Assembly: GCA_037447655.1 (NCBI GenBank)
Contig: JBBHKE010002656.1
Span: forward strand, 1 to 64,000
Direction: 5' to 3'
DNA from: Zygnema cylindricum
Lineage: Eukaryota; Streptophyta; Zygnematophyceae; Zygnematales; Zygnemataceae
DNA: 64,000 nt
Positions 1-8,940 of this stretch are shown here, piece by piece (position 1 is the first letter of the stretch; each line of letters begins with the position of its first letter). The notes under the pieces were generated by a model. The model searched no databases, had not been told where the DNA came from, and saw only the letters and a list, made by a program, of their open reading frames with translations. A program made the position numbers and the translations under genes.

Positions 1-420
1 AGCTAGTTGCTCTGATTATTAAAGGTCTTCGAAGCAGTAGGAAAGATGCATCTGCTGAATTGAAAAAGCATGATAAGCCTAGCTGGACACTTCAACGAGC
101 TATCAATGTTATCTTAGAGGAAGAGTCTACATCTAGGATGTTTAATAGAGAAAAGCAAGTAGAGGCTTCTAACACAGACTACGAGAGAGAAAGACAGTTT
201 AATCCAAATAGGGATCAGTTAAATCAGCAAAAGAATCAGTTTAATCAGATTTAGGGCAAGTTTAAACAGTTTAATCAAGGGCAGAATAGTAGGTCTTTCA
301 CTACTTGTTTTTATTGTTCTGAGAAGGGTCATGGATGTAGGTACTGTCCTTAGCTCAAAAAGGCGAATGAAATAGGTTTATATAGGCCAGGATGGCAACA
401 AAGTCAGTTTAATCAGAGTT
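1..420 (+). pseudogene. copia Gag C-terminal fragment with CCHC zinc knuckle
   Basis: The first 254 bases encode a fragment with the KPSWTLQRAINVILEEE-type end of copia Gag followed by a Gln/Asn-rich stretch (NQ repeats). After a stop at 252-254 the frame continues into a zinc knuckle around 300-350 with the pattern C-x2-C-x4-H-x4-C (CFYCSEKGHGCRYC). A further stop follows the knuckle. The Gag core is outside the window. Elements 3 and 4 carry the same NQ-rich stretch and knuckle, which supports the family assignment. Confidence 0.8.
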
Positions 421-434
421 TTTTCGGTAATCAG

Positions 435-1110
435 TTGCAAAACAACTCTTTGTTTTCTTCATCTGTAATTCAAGAGGATGAGTCTATAATTTTCAATGAC
501 CAGGATGATTCAGAGCTATTCGCAATGGCGGCAACAATGGAGGGCTCAAAGGACGCCGGTTGGATCATGGATACTGGGGCATCGTCCCACATGTGTTTGA
601 ACAACGGCCTCCTTACTAATCTCAAATCCACACCTACAAGGAACATCTACTATGCATGTGGCATTAGTGTTCATACTTCTTCTCAGGGTGATGTGTCCTT
701 GCTGGTAGACAAAGGAGGAAAGTCAGTTGAAAGGACTCTTCACAATGTCTTATATGTTCCGGAATTAAAAAATAATCTATTTTCTACTTCTCTAGTAAAG
801 AGCAAAGGATATGAGGTCAGCCTTAAGGGCGGTAGGCAGGTCATAAGCAACCTAGGGAAGGTGGCAGTCATAGGAACTAGGGATGAGAGCAAAATGTATC
901 GTATGGATATGGCTAATATATAAGAAAACGATGTTCTGTATTTAAATGTTATTTCTGAAAATGAATTATGGCATAAAAGACTAGGTCATGTTCACTATGA
1001 GTGCTTGCAAAAAATGGTTTATTCTGGTAAAATAGAGGGTGTTACTCTTACTAAGCAACCAGTTAAAACATGAGATGGCTGCTCACTAGGAAAGATTCAC
1101 AAGTAACCTT
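435..1110 (+). pseudogene. copia aspartic protease and GAG-pre-integrase, element 1
   Basis: The frame 435-923 contains the retropepsin motif WIMDTGASSHMC (about residues 43-54) and the downstream LHNVLYVPELKNNLFSTS block typical of copia protease. A stop at 921-923 interrupts it. The same frame resumes with LWHKRLGHVHYE near 967-1005, the GAG-pre-integrase (HHCC) region. Another in-frame stop occurs near 1071. Catalytic D-T-G is intact, but the polyprotein is not. Confidence 0.85.
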
Positions 1111-2254
1111 TCCCACAAGAATTAGAACATCGGTCTACAATTTTTTTGCAACTTATACATTCTGATGTTTTGGGACCAGCTGAGGTGCCATCTGCTGGGG
1201 GGTTCTGGTTTATGGTGACATTTACACATGATTTCTCTAGGTTCACGAAGGTGTATTTCATGAAAGAAAAGAGTGAAGTGTTAGACATTTCAAACACTAT
1301 AAGGCTTAGGCGGAAAATTGCATGGTACTCCGATTCTGGAGCTCAGATCGGATAATAGAGGAGAGTATATATCAAAGGAGTTTGACAAATTTCTTTTGGA
1401 TGAGGGTATAAGTCGCCATCAGTCGCCAGCTCACAGTCCCTTACACACCACAGCAAAATGGTGTCTCATAAAGATTGAATATAACTATTGCAGAGAGTGA
1501 TAGATGTATGTTAGCAGACAAAAATGTTGATATGAAATTCTGTGCTGAGGCCCTCAATTGTGCAGTTTACATTAAAAAAAGAATAGGTTCTAGGTTAGTC
1601 AACACTACACCTTTTGAGATACGGACAAGTAGAAAACCTGATGTTAGTCATTTCAAAGTATTCGGAAGTAAGTGTTTTATTTTGGACACTTCACCGACTA
1701 CTTGGAAATTGGAACCGAAAGGTTTGCCAAGTGTTTTAGTAGGATATGATGAAAACTCCAAGGGATATAGAGTATATGTTTTAGATAAGAAAAAAATAGT
1801 AGTTTCCAAAAATATAATTATGAAAGATGAAAATGAATCTGCAGATATATTTACAATGACTGAAAACCAGGCAGCAGAAAAATCACAAGAATATTTTAAA
1901 TTTGAAACGCAAAAGACACTATATTTTCCTACAGTTCAGCACCAGATTGCAGAACAAATTTCTTCTGACCCTCAAGTGCCTCTAACGACTCAGATGAAGC
2001 AATCTGCACAGCTCCAAGACCAAACACTAACGACTCAGATGGAGCAATCTACACAGCTCCAAGACCAAACAAAACAGGTGACCAGACCAACTAAGAATGC
2101 GAGACATCCTTCGGTCTCCGCCCCAGAATATCCAGGGGAAGGAGATCTAGCAGCCGCCTTCAGTCAAATTCCCACTTTGCTTATTCTGCTAACCCGGGAG
2201 AACCTCAAACTATCCGAGAATCCTTCTCTTCACCTAAAAGAAATCATTGGATAG
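1111..2254 (+). pseudogene. copia integrase core and C-terminal region, element 1
   Basis: Three overlapping frames (1146-1355, 1318-1500, 1475-2254) encode pieces of one integrase: IHSDVLGPAEVPS with the first catalytic Asp, LRSDNRGEYISKEF with the second, and the C-terminal part with CFILDTS...VLVGYDENSKGYRVYVLD. The pieces are shifted by frameshifts near 1320 and 1450-1480. The C-terminal linker before RT contains an in-frame 45-bp duplication (1982-2071). Element 3 has the same integrase in a single frame at 16909-17853, which shows where this copy is broken. Confidence 0.85.
1982..2071 (+). repeat. 45-bp tandem duplication in the integrase-RT linker
   Basis: Two adjacent 45-bp units (1982-2026 and 2027-2071) encode LTTQMKQSAQLQDQT and LTTQMEQSTQLQDQT. 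The length is a multiple of three, so the frame is kept. Element 3 has a single related unit here but a different 48-bp duplication a little further on. Confidence 0.85.
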
Positions 2255-2283
2255 AGGCGGCAAACGACGAAATAAAGTCTATC

Positions 2284-2991
2284 ATGCAAGCTCAAACATG
2301 GGAGCAGGTTGATCTCCCTCCAGACCGAAAATTCATCGGCATCAAATGGGTATTCAAACTAAAGTTGAACCCGGATGGCACCATTGAAAGATACAAGGCC
2401 AGACTTGTGGCCAAAGGTTACAATCATAAGGAAGGAATCGAATTTGAGGAGACTTTCTCTCAAGTGGTAAGATTGCCGACTGTGAGGATTCTTTTAAGTT
2501 TAACAACAATTGAAAATATGGAAGTACATCAGATGGATGTAAAAACAAATTTCTTTCATGGAGAGCTACAAGAAACCAGTTATATGCAGCAACCAGAGAT
2601 GTATGTAGAAAAAGGAAAGGAAAAACTAGTATGCAAACTGATGAAATCCTTGTATGTGCTAAAACAAGCCCCTAGACAGTGGAACCTAAAATTAGATGAG
2701 TTCCTCACCAAATTAGGCTTTAAAAGGATTAGTTTAGATCACTCTGTGTATGTTTTGCAAGGGGAGGATGGTGTATTGTATATTGCTGTGTATATAGATG
2801 ATTTGCTACTTATCAGCAGATCTATGGATAAAATAAGTTATATAAAAAGGGCCTTGAAGTCCGGATTTGAGATGAAAGACCTCGGCGAGGCCAAATACAT
2901 CTTAGGCAAACAAGTAGAGAGAAAAAAGAATGTGAGACAGATCATGCTAACTCAAAAGGAGGCTATAGGTTCCATGCTTGAAAAAAATTGA
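2284..2991 (+). pseudogene. copia reverse transcriptase, element 1
   Basis: The 235-codon frame carries the RVT_2 signature: KWVFKLKLNPDGTIERYKAR at the start, VHQMDVKTNFFHGEL (domain A Asp, with the usual KTAF changed to KTNF), APRQWNLKLDEFL, and YIDDLL (catalytic pair, usually YVDD). It ends early at a frameshift near 2985. The following bases up to about 3190 still encode recognisable RT end in other frames. It is inactive as it stands, since neighbouring domains are out of frame. Confidence 0.9.
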
Positions 2992-3792
2992 TATGAAAGA
3001 AGCTAAAAGGTGTGTCACTCCTATCGAATACAAACAGAAATTAGAGGGAGTTGATGCAGATTTTGGCATTCTAGTTTATGATACTCTAGAGTCAGGGGAG
3101 GAAGAATTTAGGGCCGTCTATCCCTTATAGACAAGTCGTAGGAAGTTTAATCTATTTTATAAATTGTACCAGACCGGACATAGCAGCAGCGTTTGGAGTA
3201 CTCAGTAGGAGTCATAATGATCCTAGGAAGAGAGACTGGGAGGCAGCCGAGAGTCATGAGATATCTGGTAGGAACCAGAGAGTTATGGTTGCATTTGGGA
3301 GGGGAGCACAGTGACATCACTACTTGGAGTGATGCCAGTTATAGGGACGCACCTATGAGAAGATGCACTTCCGGGTATGTGTTGTATGTTGGGGAAGGGG
3401 CTTGCTGTTGGAGCAGTAAGCAATAAAAGGTGATTGCTCAGTCTACAATGGAGGCTGAGTACATGGCCTCTTGTTCTGCTATGAAAGAGTTGATGTGGGT
3501 CAAGTCCTTTATGCAAGAACTGGGGTATATGAAAGAGGGAATGCATGAAGTGTTTTGTGATAATCAAGCTGCCATTGCAATTACAACTTATCCTAAATAT
3601 CATTTTAAGGCGAAACATATGGACATAAGATTGAGTTTTGTAAGAGAAAAAGTTGAAAATAAATTCGTGAATCTTGTACATAGATTTGATGAGGAAATGG
3701 TAGCTGATATGATGACAAAACATGTGCCTTCTCCCAAGTTAAAATATTGCAGGGAAAAGTGTGGATTAAAACTGAAATTTAAATTAGACTAG
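2992..3792 (+). pseudogene. copia RT end and RNase H, element 1 (family-B type)
   Basis: After frameshifts in 2992-3190, frames 3193-3426 and 3430-3792 encode the RNase H domain: TTWSDASYRDAPMRRCTSGY, then after a single in-frame stop at 3424-3426 STMEAEYMASCSA, FCDNQAAIAI and VADMMTKHVPSPKL. These residues match element 2, not element 3, although everything upstream matches element 3. The C-terminus runs to a stop at 3790-3792, directly before the polypurine tract. Confidence 0.88.
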
Positions 3793-3805
3793 AAAATAAA
3801 GGGAG
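3791..3805 (+). promoter_or_regulatory. polypurine tract of element 1
   Basis: A purine-only run ending GGGAG lies directly before the TGTTG start of the 3' LTR. This is the expected plus-strand primer position. Element 2 has the matching tract at 8928-8940 on the minus strand. Confidence 0.8.
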
Positions 3806-4812
3806 TGTTGAAATTACTAGTTTTATGTTTTATTTTGTAGGTCTGAATTTAGTACAAATTGAAAAAATGAAATAGGCGGACAGCCTACCTCCGCCTCTTC
3901 TCTCTACCCACCATACTTATTGCAGTCACTGAGGGATGGAGAGGGTGGCTGAGCCATGGCTGTCCTAGCTTAAGCAGGTTGGGCTAAAGAGTGACTTATG
4001 TCACTCTCAACAAAAGGTTGAGTTCGGCAGGACTCGAACCTCTGGTAGAGCGCGGCTTAGCTGTTAGCTCTAACCAGTTTGTCGTAGAAGTCCGTTAACA
4101 TATGATAGGTTTGATATTTATTTAAATAGTGTTACAACCATGAATTCGATTAACGGAATTGCGAACGAAAGAACATAAAACCAATTACTATATAGTGCGA
4201 ACATTATCTCGCACGAAAACAAATGAATTGGACATTTGTTTTTTACGGCGGACATTCAATATCGAATCTAATCCGACGGCGTACATCCATGCTGAGGTCG
4301 CGGAATGGTCACTTTTGGCGTTTATGGACGTGGCATGACGTGGCGCCACGCGGAGGGATGGCATTTGATCGCAAGAATTCCGGCGAACAAAAGGACAAGT
4401 GAAAAGTGGACACCCGTCCACTTAATGTCGTTGTCGTACATGGGCCGTACAGAAAGTACAACGGCCATAGTACTTTTTCTATACCCTACAGTGATTTGAT
4501 TGGTTCGTACTTTAATAGATAGGGGTTGTGAGAGGGATTTAGGACTTAGAGAATTTGGTAGATAGGAACCTCTCTCCCTTTGAGAGTTGGTATAAACTTG
4601 GCATTTTTGCCGACTCATAATTTATCGGCTGGTTGGCCGTTTTCAGTGATTCTTTTTGATACGAACTCAGAGGAGTCCAAGCTCCACAGGGGTGCAATAA
4701 AATTGTCAGTTTGTACTTTTGGGCAGCAGTGGTTGTGGCTTGAAGTGGGTTGGTTAAATACTATCTAGAGGCTTCCTGTATTCTGTAGTCCAATAGAGGA
4801 CACAGAAATGCA
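3806..4812 (+). repeat. 3' LTR of copia element 1 (family B)
   Basis: Starts TGTTGAAATT after the polypurine tract and ends ...CACAGAAATGCA. The right limit is inferred by alignment to the LTRs at 7978-8927 (minus) and ~11200-12073 (+), which share the block CAGTGATTCTTTTTG followed by the GAGTCCAAGCT stretch and a GAGG.C.CAGA end. About 1.0 kb long. It contains an antisense tRNA-like segment (see 4012-4095). No partner LTR is in the window, so the exact right end is approximate. Confidence 0.75.
4012..4095 (-). other. antisense tRNA-like A-box/B-box segment inside LTR
   Basis: On the minus strand this reads as a tRNA-like sequence: an A-box/D-loop-like ACTGGTTAGAGC (rc of 4063-4077) followed ~30 bases later by a perfect Pol III B box GGTTCGAGTCC (rc of 4030-4040). 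Arms do not pair well enough for a functional tRNA. Equivalent segments at the same LTR position occur at 8695-8775 and, more diverged, at 7880-7945. Confidence 0.6.
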
Positions 4813-5900
4813 TGTCGCAGTCCCCGGAAAATAGCATTACGATCAATTGTATTGAAAGCGTTAGCCACATCCACCTGAACAACCACCCAATCTAGATGAA
4901 GATCCAAAACAGTTCGTAAGCCATGTATAACCGTCTCGCAACCCCACTTCGTAGCAACACCAAATTGATGCGGCAAAAAATGGTCGTGAAACGCTCCTTG
5001 GAGTTGGATGCAAATAGCACGAGTCACCAAGCGGTACAAAACTTCACCAATAGCAATTGGACGAATCCCCCCAATTTGCTTAGAAACAACCACAAGTTGA
5101 GCGACAGAAAGAAGCGAGACTACACTCTAAATAATGTGACCACGAGCCATCCCCGAGGCTACCTTAAAGAGGAGGTCGAATCCTTAGGATGGGGTCTCAT
5201 GAGGAAAGATATCACGGAGTAATTCACAAACCATCCCAGAGGGACCACCCGCTGAAAGGTGAGGGGACTTGATGAGGGCCTTGGTAAAGGCTTCACAATC
5301 CAAATCAAACGATTATACAAGGTCATGCCATTCAACAAATGAGAGGATGTCATCAGGTGCAGGCGGATGCAACAATCACAATGCGTCAACAGTTGCCTCT
5401 GAAGAGAGAGAGGGTGTGAAAGGTCGAAGAGCTTGCGCGGCTCGAGAAAATTCACCCGAACGACCAAGGAGGACAGCTCGGTGCAGTCTAGCAGTAGAAC
5501 TTGGTATTGGGGCGCGACGACGAGGATGTGAGACAGAAAGGCCAATAACTCGATCCGTGTGTTGTTGCTGTAAAGACTCCCAATCACCTCGCAGAAAGCG
5601 TTGACATCGAGCCCTCGTCTCACGAGCTCCACTAGCTCCCCCTCGGGGTGGCAAAATTCGAACCCAAAGCGGAAACATGAATAGGTAATGCCATGCCGCT
5701 TCATTATAAACATCATTAGCCAATAACTCCAAAGGCAGATGGAAAGCTGTTTGGATAGGTTCTCGAAGATGATAGGTAATACGGGTGTAGAGACGCGGAC
5801 GCGGGTAGCCCAAGTGATAGCACCCTAGAACATCAAGGCGTCGAACAAATTGCCAATCAGATGGAGACGGTTGACGACGAAAAATTTGGCGCCGAATACA
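4813..5900 (-). pseudogene. non-LTR (LINE-type) reverse transcriptase fragment
   Basis: On the minus strand, the 4761-5093 frame encodes GGIRPIAIGEVLYRLVTRA, QFGVATKWGCETVIHGLR and VVQVDVANAFNTIDR, the core blocks of a LINE-type RT including the domain-A Asp and AFN motif. Upstream frames (5159-5716 and 5376-5813) give an AGGPSG-type block and the Ala-rich helix region SGEFSRAAQALRPF seen before the RT in such proteins. The pieces lie in different frames, so it is decayed. The RT stops just after domain A at 4813, exactly where the LTR of element 1 begins, which suggests element 1 interrupted it; the rest would lie beyond the left edge. The 5' limit is approximate. Confidence 0.75.
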
Positions 5901-7105
5901 TTAAGGGAATAGAGAAAGACCTTAGCAGGAATGCATGGTTGAATCTTCTAGAAGGCCGCCGGCAACCGTGTGAAAAATAAGAAAAAAGTACCAACATTAA
6001 CGATGTTTTAAACAACCTCACTTCCTCCAATGGAAACCCAGCCTAGGATAAGCGACAAGATCATTTTTAGCTTAGCAGCACGTGTACACTTGTAATTCGC
6101 CTAGTGACAATACATGTTGACTTGATTCCAAAGTACAGTACTATACTGAACTATAGTCACGATCAGATTTTTTCTTGCCTCTAAAAAAATAACTATACTG
6201 AAACAAAAGTCAATGGAACCACGTGGAGCCTTATGAATCAAACATAAATTTGCAGCTTTTGGCTTGGAGAGTTCGACGTCGTCTCCAGGATGCATATTTC
6301 AATATTTCGTCTCTTTTTGGACGTTGGGTATAACTTGGGCCGTCGAATATTCTATCCGCTAAAACGTTTTAAGGCAAGTCTACCAACAAGGAGAAATGTT
6401 TTTTTGCACTTGTCAAGCAGTCAAAGTGATAAAAAAGACACGGACTTGTGCGACTATGATTTTTGTACCAAACGCGCAGATGTACTTACCTGTACTCAAT
6501 CTTACGTACTGTAATGTACTAAATATTACGTACTGAACTGTACTAAATCTTACGCAGTGTAATGTACTAAATCTTACATATTGTACACCACCAATCGTTA
6601 TTACACTAAATAACGCTAATGCGGTGCCCATTTTTAATTTTTTTTGCTTTGTCCTTTTTCAAAAAGGGCAAAGCATTGAAGTCGCATTCGTCTCTCGTGA
6701 CAACGATAATTGACCTTGATTTTTTTTGTGTAAGATCTTGAGCTGTTGAGTGTTTTGAGTTTTGATTGGCTATGTCATGTTGCATTTTGATGTAATGAAA
6801 AGAGACACATGGTAGAATCTTATTTGGTGTATTTCGCGTGGTTGTAGTGGTATGATAAAAGGCAAAACAAAATCGACGTCACGCCAAAATGTCGTGACAT
6901 CAATACCGGTTGAGTAACGTACAGTATTGTACTTTCAAATTATGCGCGTGCGATCCGGGACATTACGCCACATTGTTGTTTTCTAAATATCCGTACACTA
7001 CTGTTATTTCACTGTTAGCGTGACGTACGATGTGTCGTTTAATCTATACAGGTACAGAAAACGTAAAGTACCACACTTTTAATTTTGGCGCGTGAGATCT
7101 CATTC
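5901..7105. other. gene-free AT-rich stretch
   Basis: No coding region or RNA gene is supported here. Short open frames have no recognisable motifs. The only structure seen is a 24-bp tandem repeat at 6506-6577 and an ATCGTTATTA block near 6590 related to ones near 10930 and 34790. Confidence 0.6.
6506..6577. repeat. 24-bp tandem repeat, three units
   Basis: Units at 6506-6529, 6530-6553 and 6554-6577 follow the consensus GTACTGTAATGTACTAAATC plus TTAC, with a further partial unit before 6506. Confidence 0.85.
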
Positions 7106-7977
7106 TAACTCTGAGACCTCCATAGGTCCTTAGAGTAGACAGCTCACACAAAACCTCTAGAAAAACACTGACCCCTTTGTGTTTCAGCAAGAATAACCGC
7201 CACCCTGGCACACAAAAACTCTGACCACGTTCACGCCTGTGAGCGCAAGACTCCTTTGAGTCGATAGCAAAAAGAATCTCTGAATTTGCTCCCCTGAGCA
7301 ATACGTTATGAAGGGTCAAAGTTGACCTTTTGTACAGAAGCTTTCTGAAGAGAGAGACCTTTCTACAAAATTTTCTACGTCCTATCTCTCTCTAAAACTC
7401 TATCTACTGAAGGATGGGACCAATCAAAATACTGTATCGTACAGAAAGGTACAGAAGGTACAGGTGCCGGTTTACTTTCTGTACGGCCATTGTATGACAT
7501 GGCCAACCATTCGACACATGTCATATCTGGATTTGTTCTTCTAATCCCCGGAGATGTCGTAATCCAATGTGGTCGTGCCACGTGTCAATCGATGTGACGG
7601 TGACCGAAAACCGCCAAAATCATATTCCGCGATCTCGGCATCCTTCGTGGTCGTTCGATAAAAACCGGGTTTTAATCGTAGCCGTCATAAATCGTTGCGC
7701 GATATTTTTTTTCGTTGTTGAAACAAAATGCGCGGTATCCGTTTTGGAACCATACCGTACTTCGTAGTTTACAAACCTGTATCCATGCACGATGTCTATT
7801 GTTTCAATTAAGTTAATTAGTTCACGCATCACATTTTATATATTTTTCAAACCCTACATGTCTCAGCATCGATCGTAGACTTGTAGGATAACGTTAACTG
7901 TTACCAGCAACTTTGACAAACGGTAGCTACCAGGATCAAATCTTGGATCTGTCAAGTAAGTACCCTTTCAGTAAATC
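7106..7977 (-). repeat. family-B copia LTR remnant (solo-like)
   Basis: On the minus strand this aligns with the LTR before 12073: shared blocks include GTAGATAGAGTTTTAGAGAG, the AGACTCCTTTGAGTC region and the terminal CCTATGGAGGTCTCAGAGTTA. The final CA is mutated. The sequence after its 3' end is not a primer site, so it is a 3' LTR or solo LTR. Its 5' part is missing because another LTR (element 2) begins at 7978. It carries a diverged antisense tRNA-like segment at 7880-7945. Confidence 0.7.
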
Positions 7978-8927
7978 TGTAATTCTGTGACCTCCATTGG
8001 TACACAGAATGTCCAGCTTATGTGAAGCCTCTATGATAGTATATGCACTTTTGACTTTGACAATGAAAAGGTCCCACCTTGGGACCAAAAATCTTTGACC
8101 GACTACATCCCTCTGTAGCTTGGACTCCTTTGAGTTCGTTGCAAAAAGAATCACTGAAATTGCTCACCTGAGCATTAAGTCATGGCTGGCCAAAGATGAC
8201 CTATAAATACAGAGGCACTCTGGGAGAGAGGCTGAATCCAAGAAATATTCTAAGTCCTAAACTATCTCCCTAAGCCTATTACTAGTGTACCTATCCAATC
8301 AAATGACTGTAAGGTAAAAGAAGGTATGGGTATCGCTGTACTTCTTGTACGGCTATAGTACCGCATGGCCGCTCCGCTGACGCGTGTCAGTTCCTGCACC
8401 AAAGCTGCTCCCTCCGTGATACCCGTTGTCCAATCATCCTTCGCCACGTGTCACCCGCCGACATATGCTCAGCAAACCGCCAAAAACCATTCCGGAATTC
8501 TAGCTCATCCGCGAGCCGTCGATCGGGAACGACTTTCAATTTTGTCCGTCGAAATTTGATGTCGTTTCGTGCGGTACTTTATTTCGTGCGGTCTCGCATG
8601 TTTCATGTTCTCTTCGTACCGTAATTTGTTTAAGTGAAGTATGCCGACGTGTTAAATTATAAATAAATATCGAACCTAGTATGTATATCGTTTCGGTAGG
8701 ACCTAGTGGATAAGGTTAACGGCTGCGCCGTACCGCCAATATCCGCAGGTCACCGGTTCAAGTCCTATTAGGGACTGCCTAAGTTTTGCATGAATTTAAA
8801 GCTTCTGCTCTGTCTCCTTACCTGTATGAGACAGCCATGGCTGCCTGCAAGTCCTCAGTGACTACGACAAGTATGAGGGCTGCTGGAAGACCATAAAGGA
8901 CAAGACTATAAAATACCTTTTTCAACA
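7978..8927 (-). repeat. 3' LTR of copia element 2 (family B)
   Basis: Minus-strand start TGTTGAAAAAGG directly after the polypurine tract; end ...GGTCACAGAATTACA. About 950 bp, starting TG and ending CA. Homologous along its length to 3806-4812. No primer site follows, as expected for a 3' LTR. Confidence 0.75.
8695..8775 (+). other. antisense tRNA-like A-box/B-box segment inside LTR
   Basis: Plus strand (antisense to the element) shows CCTAGTGGATAAGG (A-box like, 8702-8715) and GGTTCAAGTCC (B-box like, 8755-8765) with tRNA-like spacing. The T stem pairs poorly, so it is tRNA-derived rather than a functional tRNA. It is followed by a block containing GACAGCCATGGCTG and CAGTGACTACGACAAGTATG, shared with the same position in element 1. 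Confidence 0.6.
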
Positions 8928-8940
8928 CTCCCCTTATTTT
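8928..8940 (-). promoter_or_regulatory. polypurine tract of element 2
   Basis: Reads AAAATAAGGGGAG on the minus strand between the RNase H stop codon and the LTR start TGTTG. Confidence 0.8.

Larger units (their letters stand above)
1..4812 (+). mobile_element. Ty1/copia retrotransposon, element 1 (5' truncated by window, chimeric, decayed)
   Basis: Order along the + strand is Gag zinc knuckle, protease, GAG-pre-integrase, integrase, reverse transcriptase, RNase H, polypurine tract, 3' LTR, which is the Ty1/copia order. The 5' LTR and start of gag lie left of the window. The coding region is broken by several stops and frameshifts, so this copy cannot make an intact polyprotein. The gag-to-RT part closely resembles element 3 (14640-18226), while RNase H and the LTR resemble element 2 (7978-10425); the switch is near 3120-3240. 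Its 3' LTR abuts a LINE reverse-transcriptase relic at 4813, so it probably inserted into that LINE. Confidence 0.9.

Noticed and set aside
4012-4095. A functional tRNA gene on the minus strand
   Set aside because: B box is perfect, but acceptor and T stems do not pair and no clean anticodon loop can be drawn; it is tRNA-derived only.
5269-5604. Plus-strand 111-codon ORF
   Set aside because: Antisense shadow of the LINE reverse-transcriptase relic.
8695-8775. A functional tRNA gene on the plus strand
   Set aside because: The A and B box spacing fits, but the T stem has mismatches and no acceptor stem is found.
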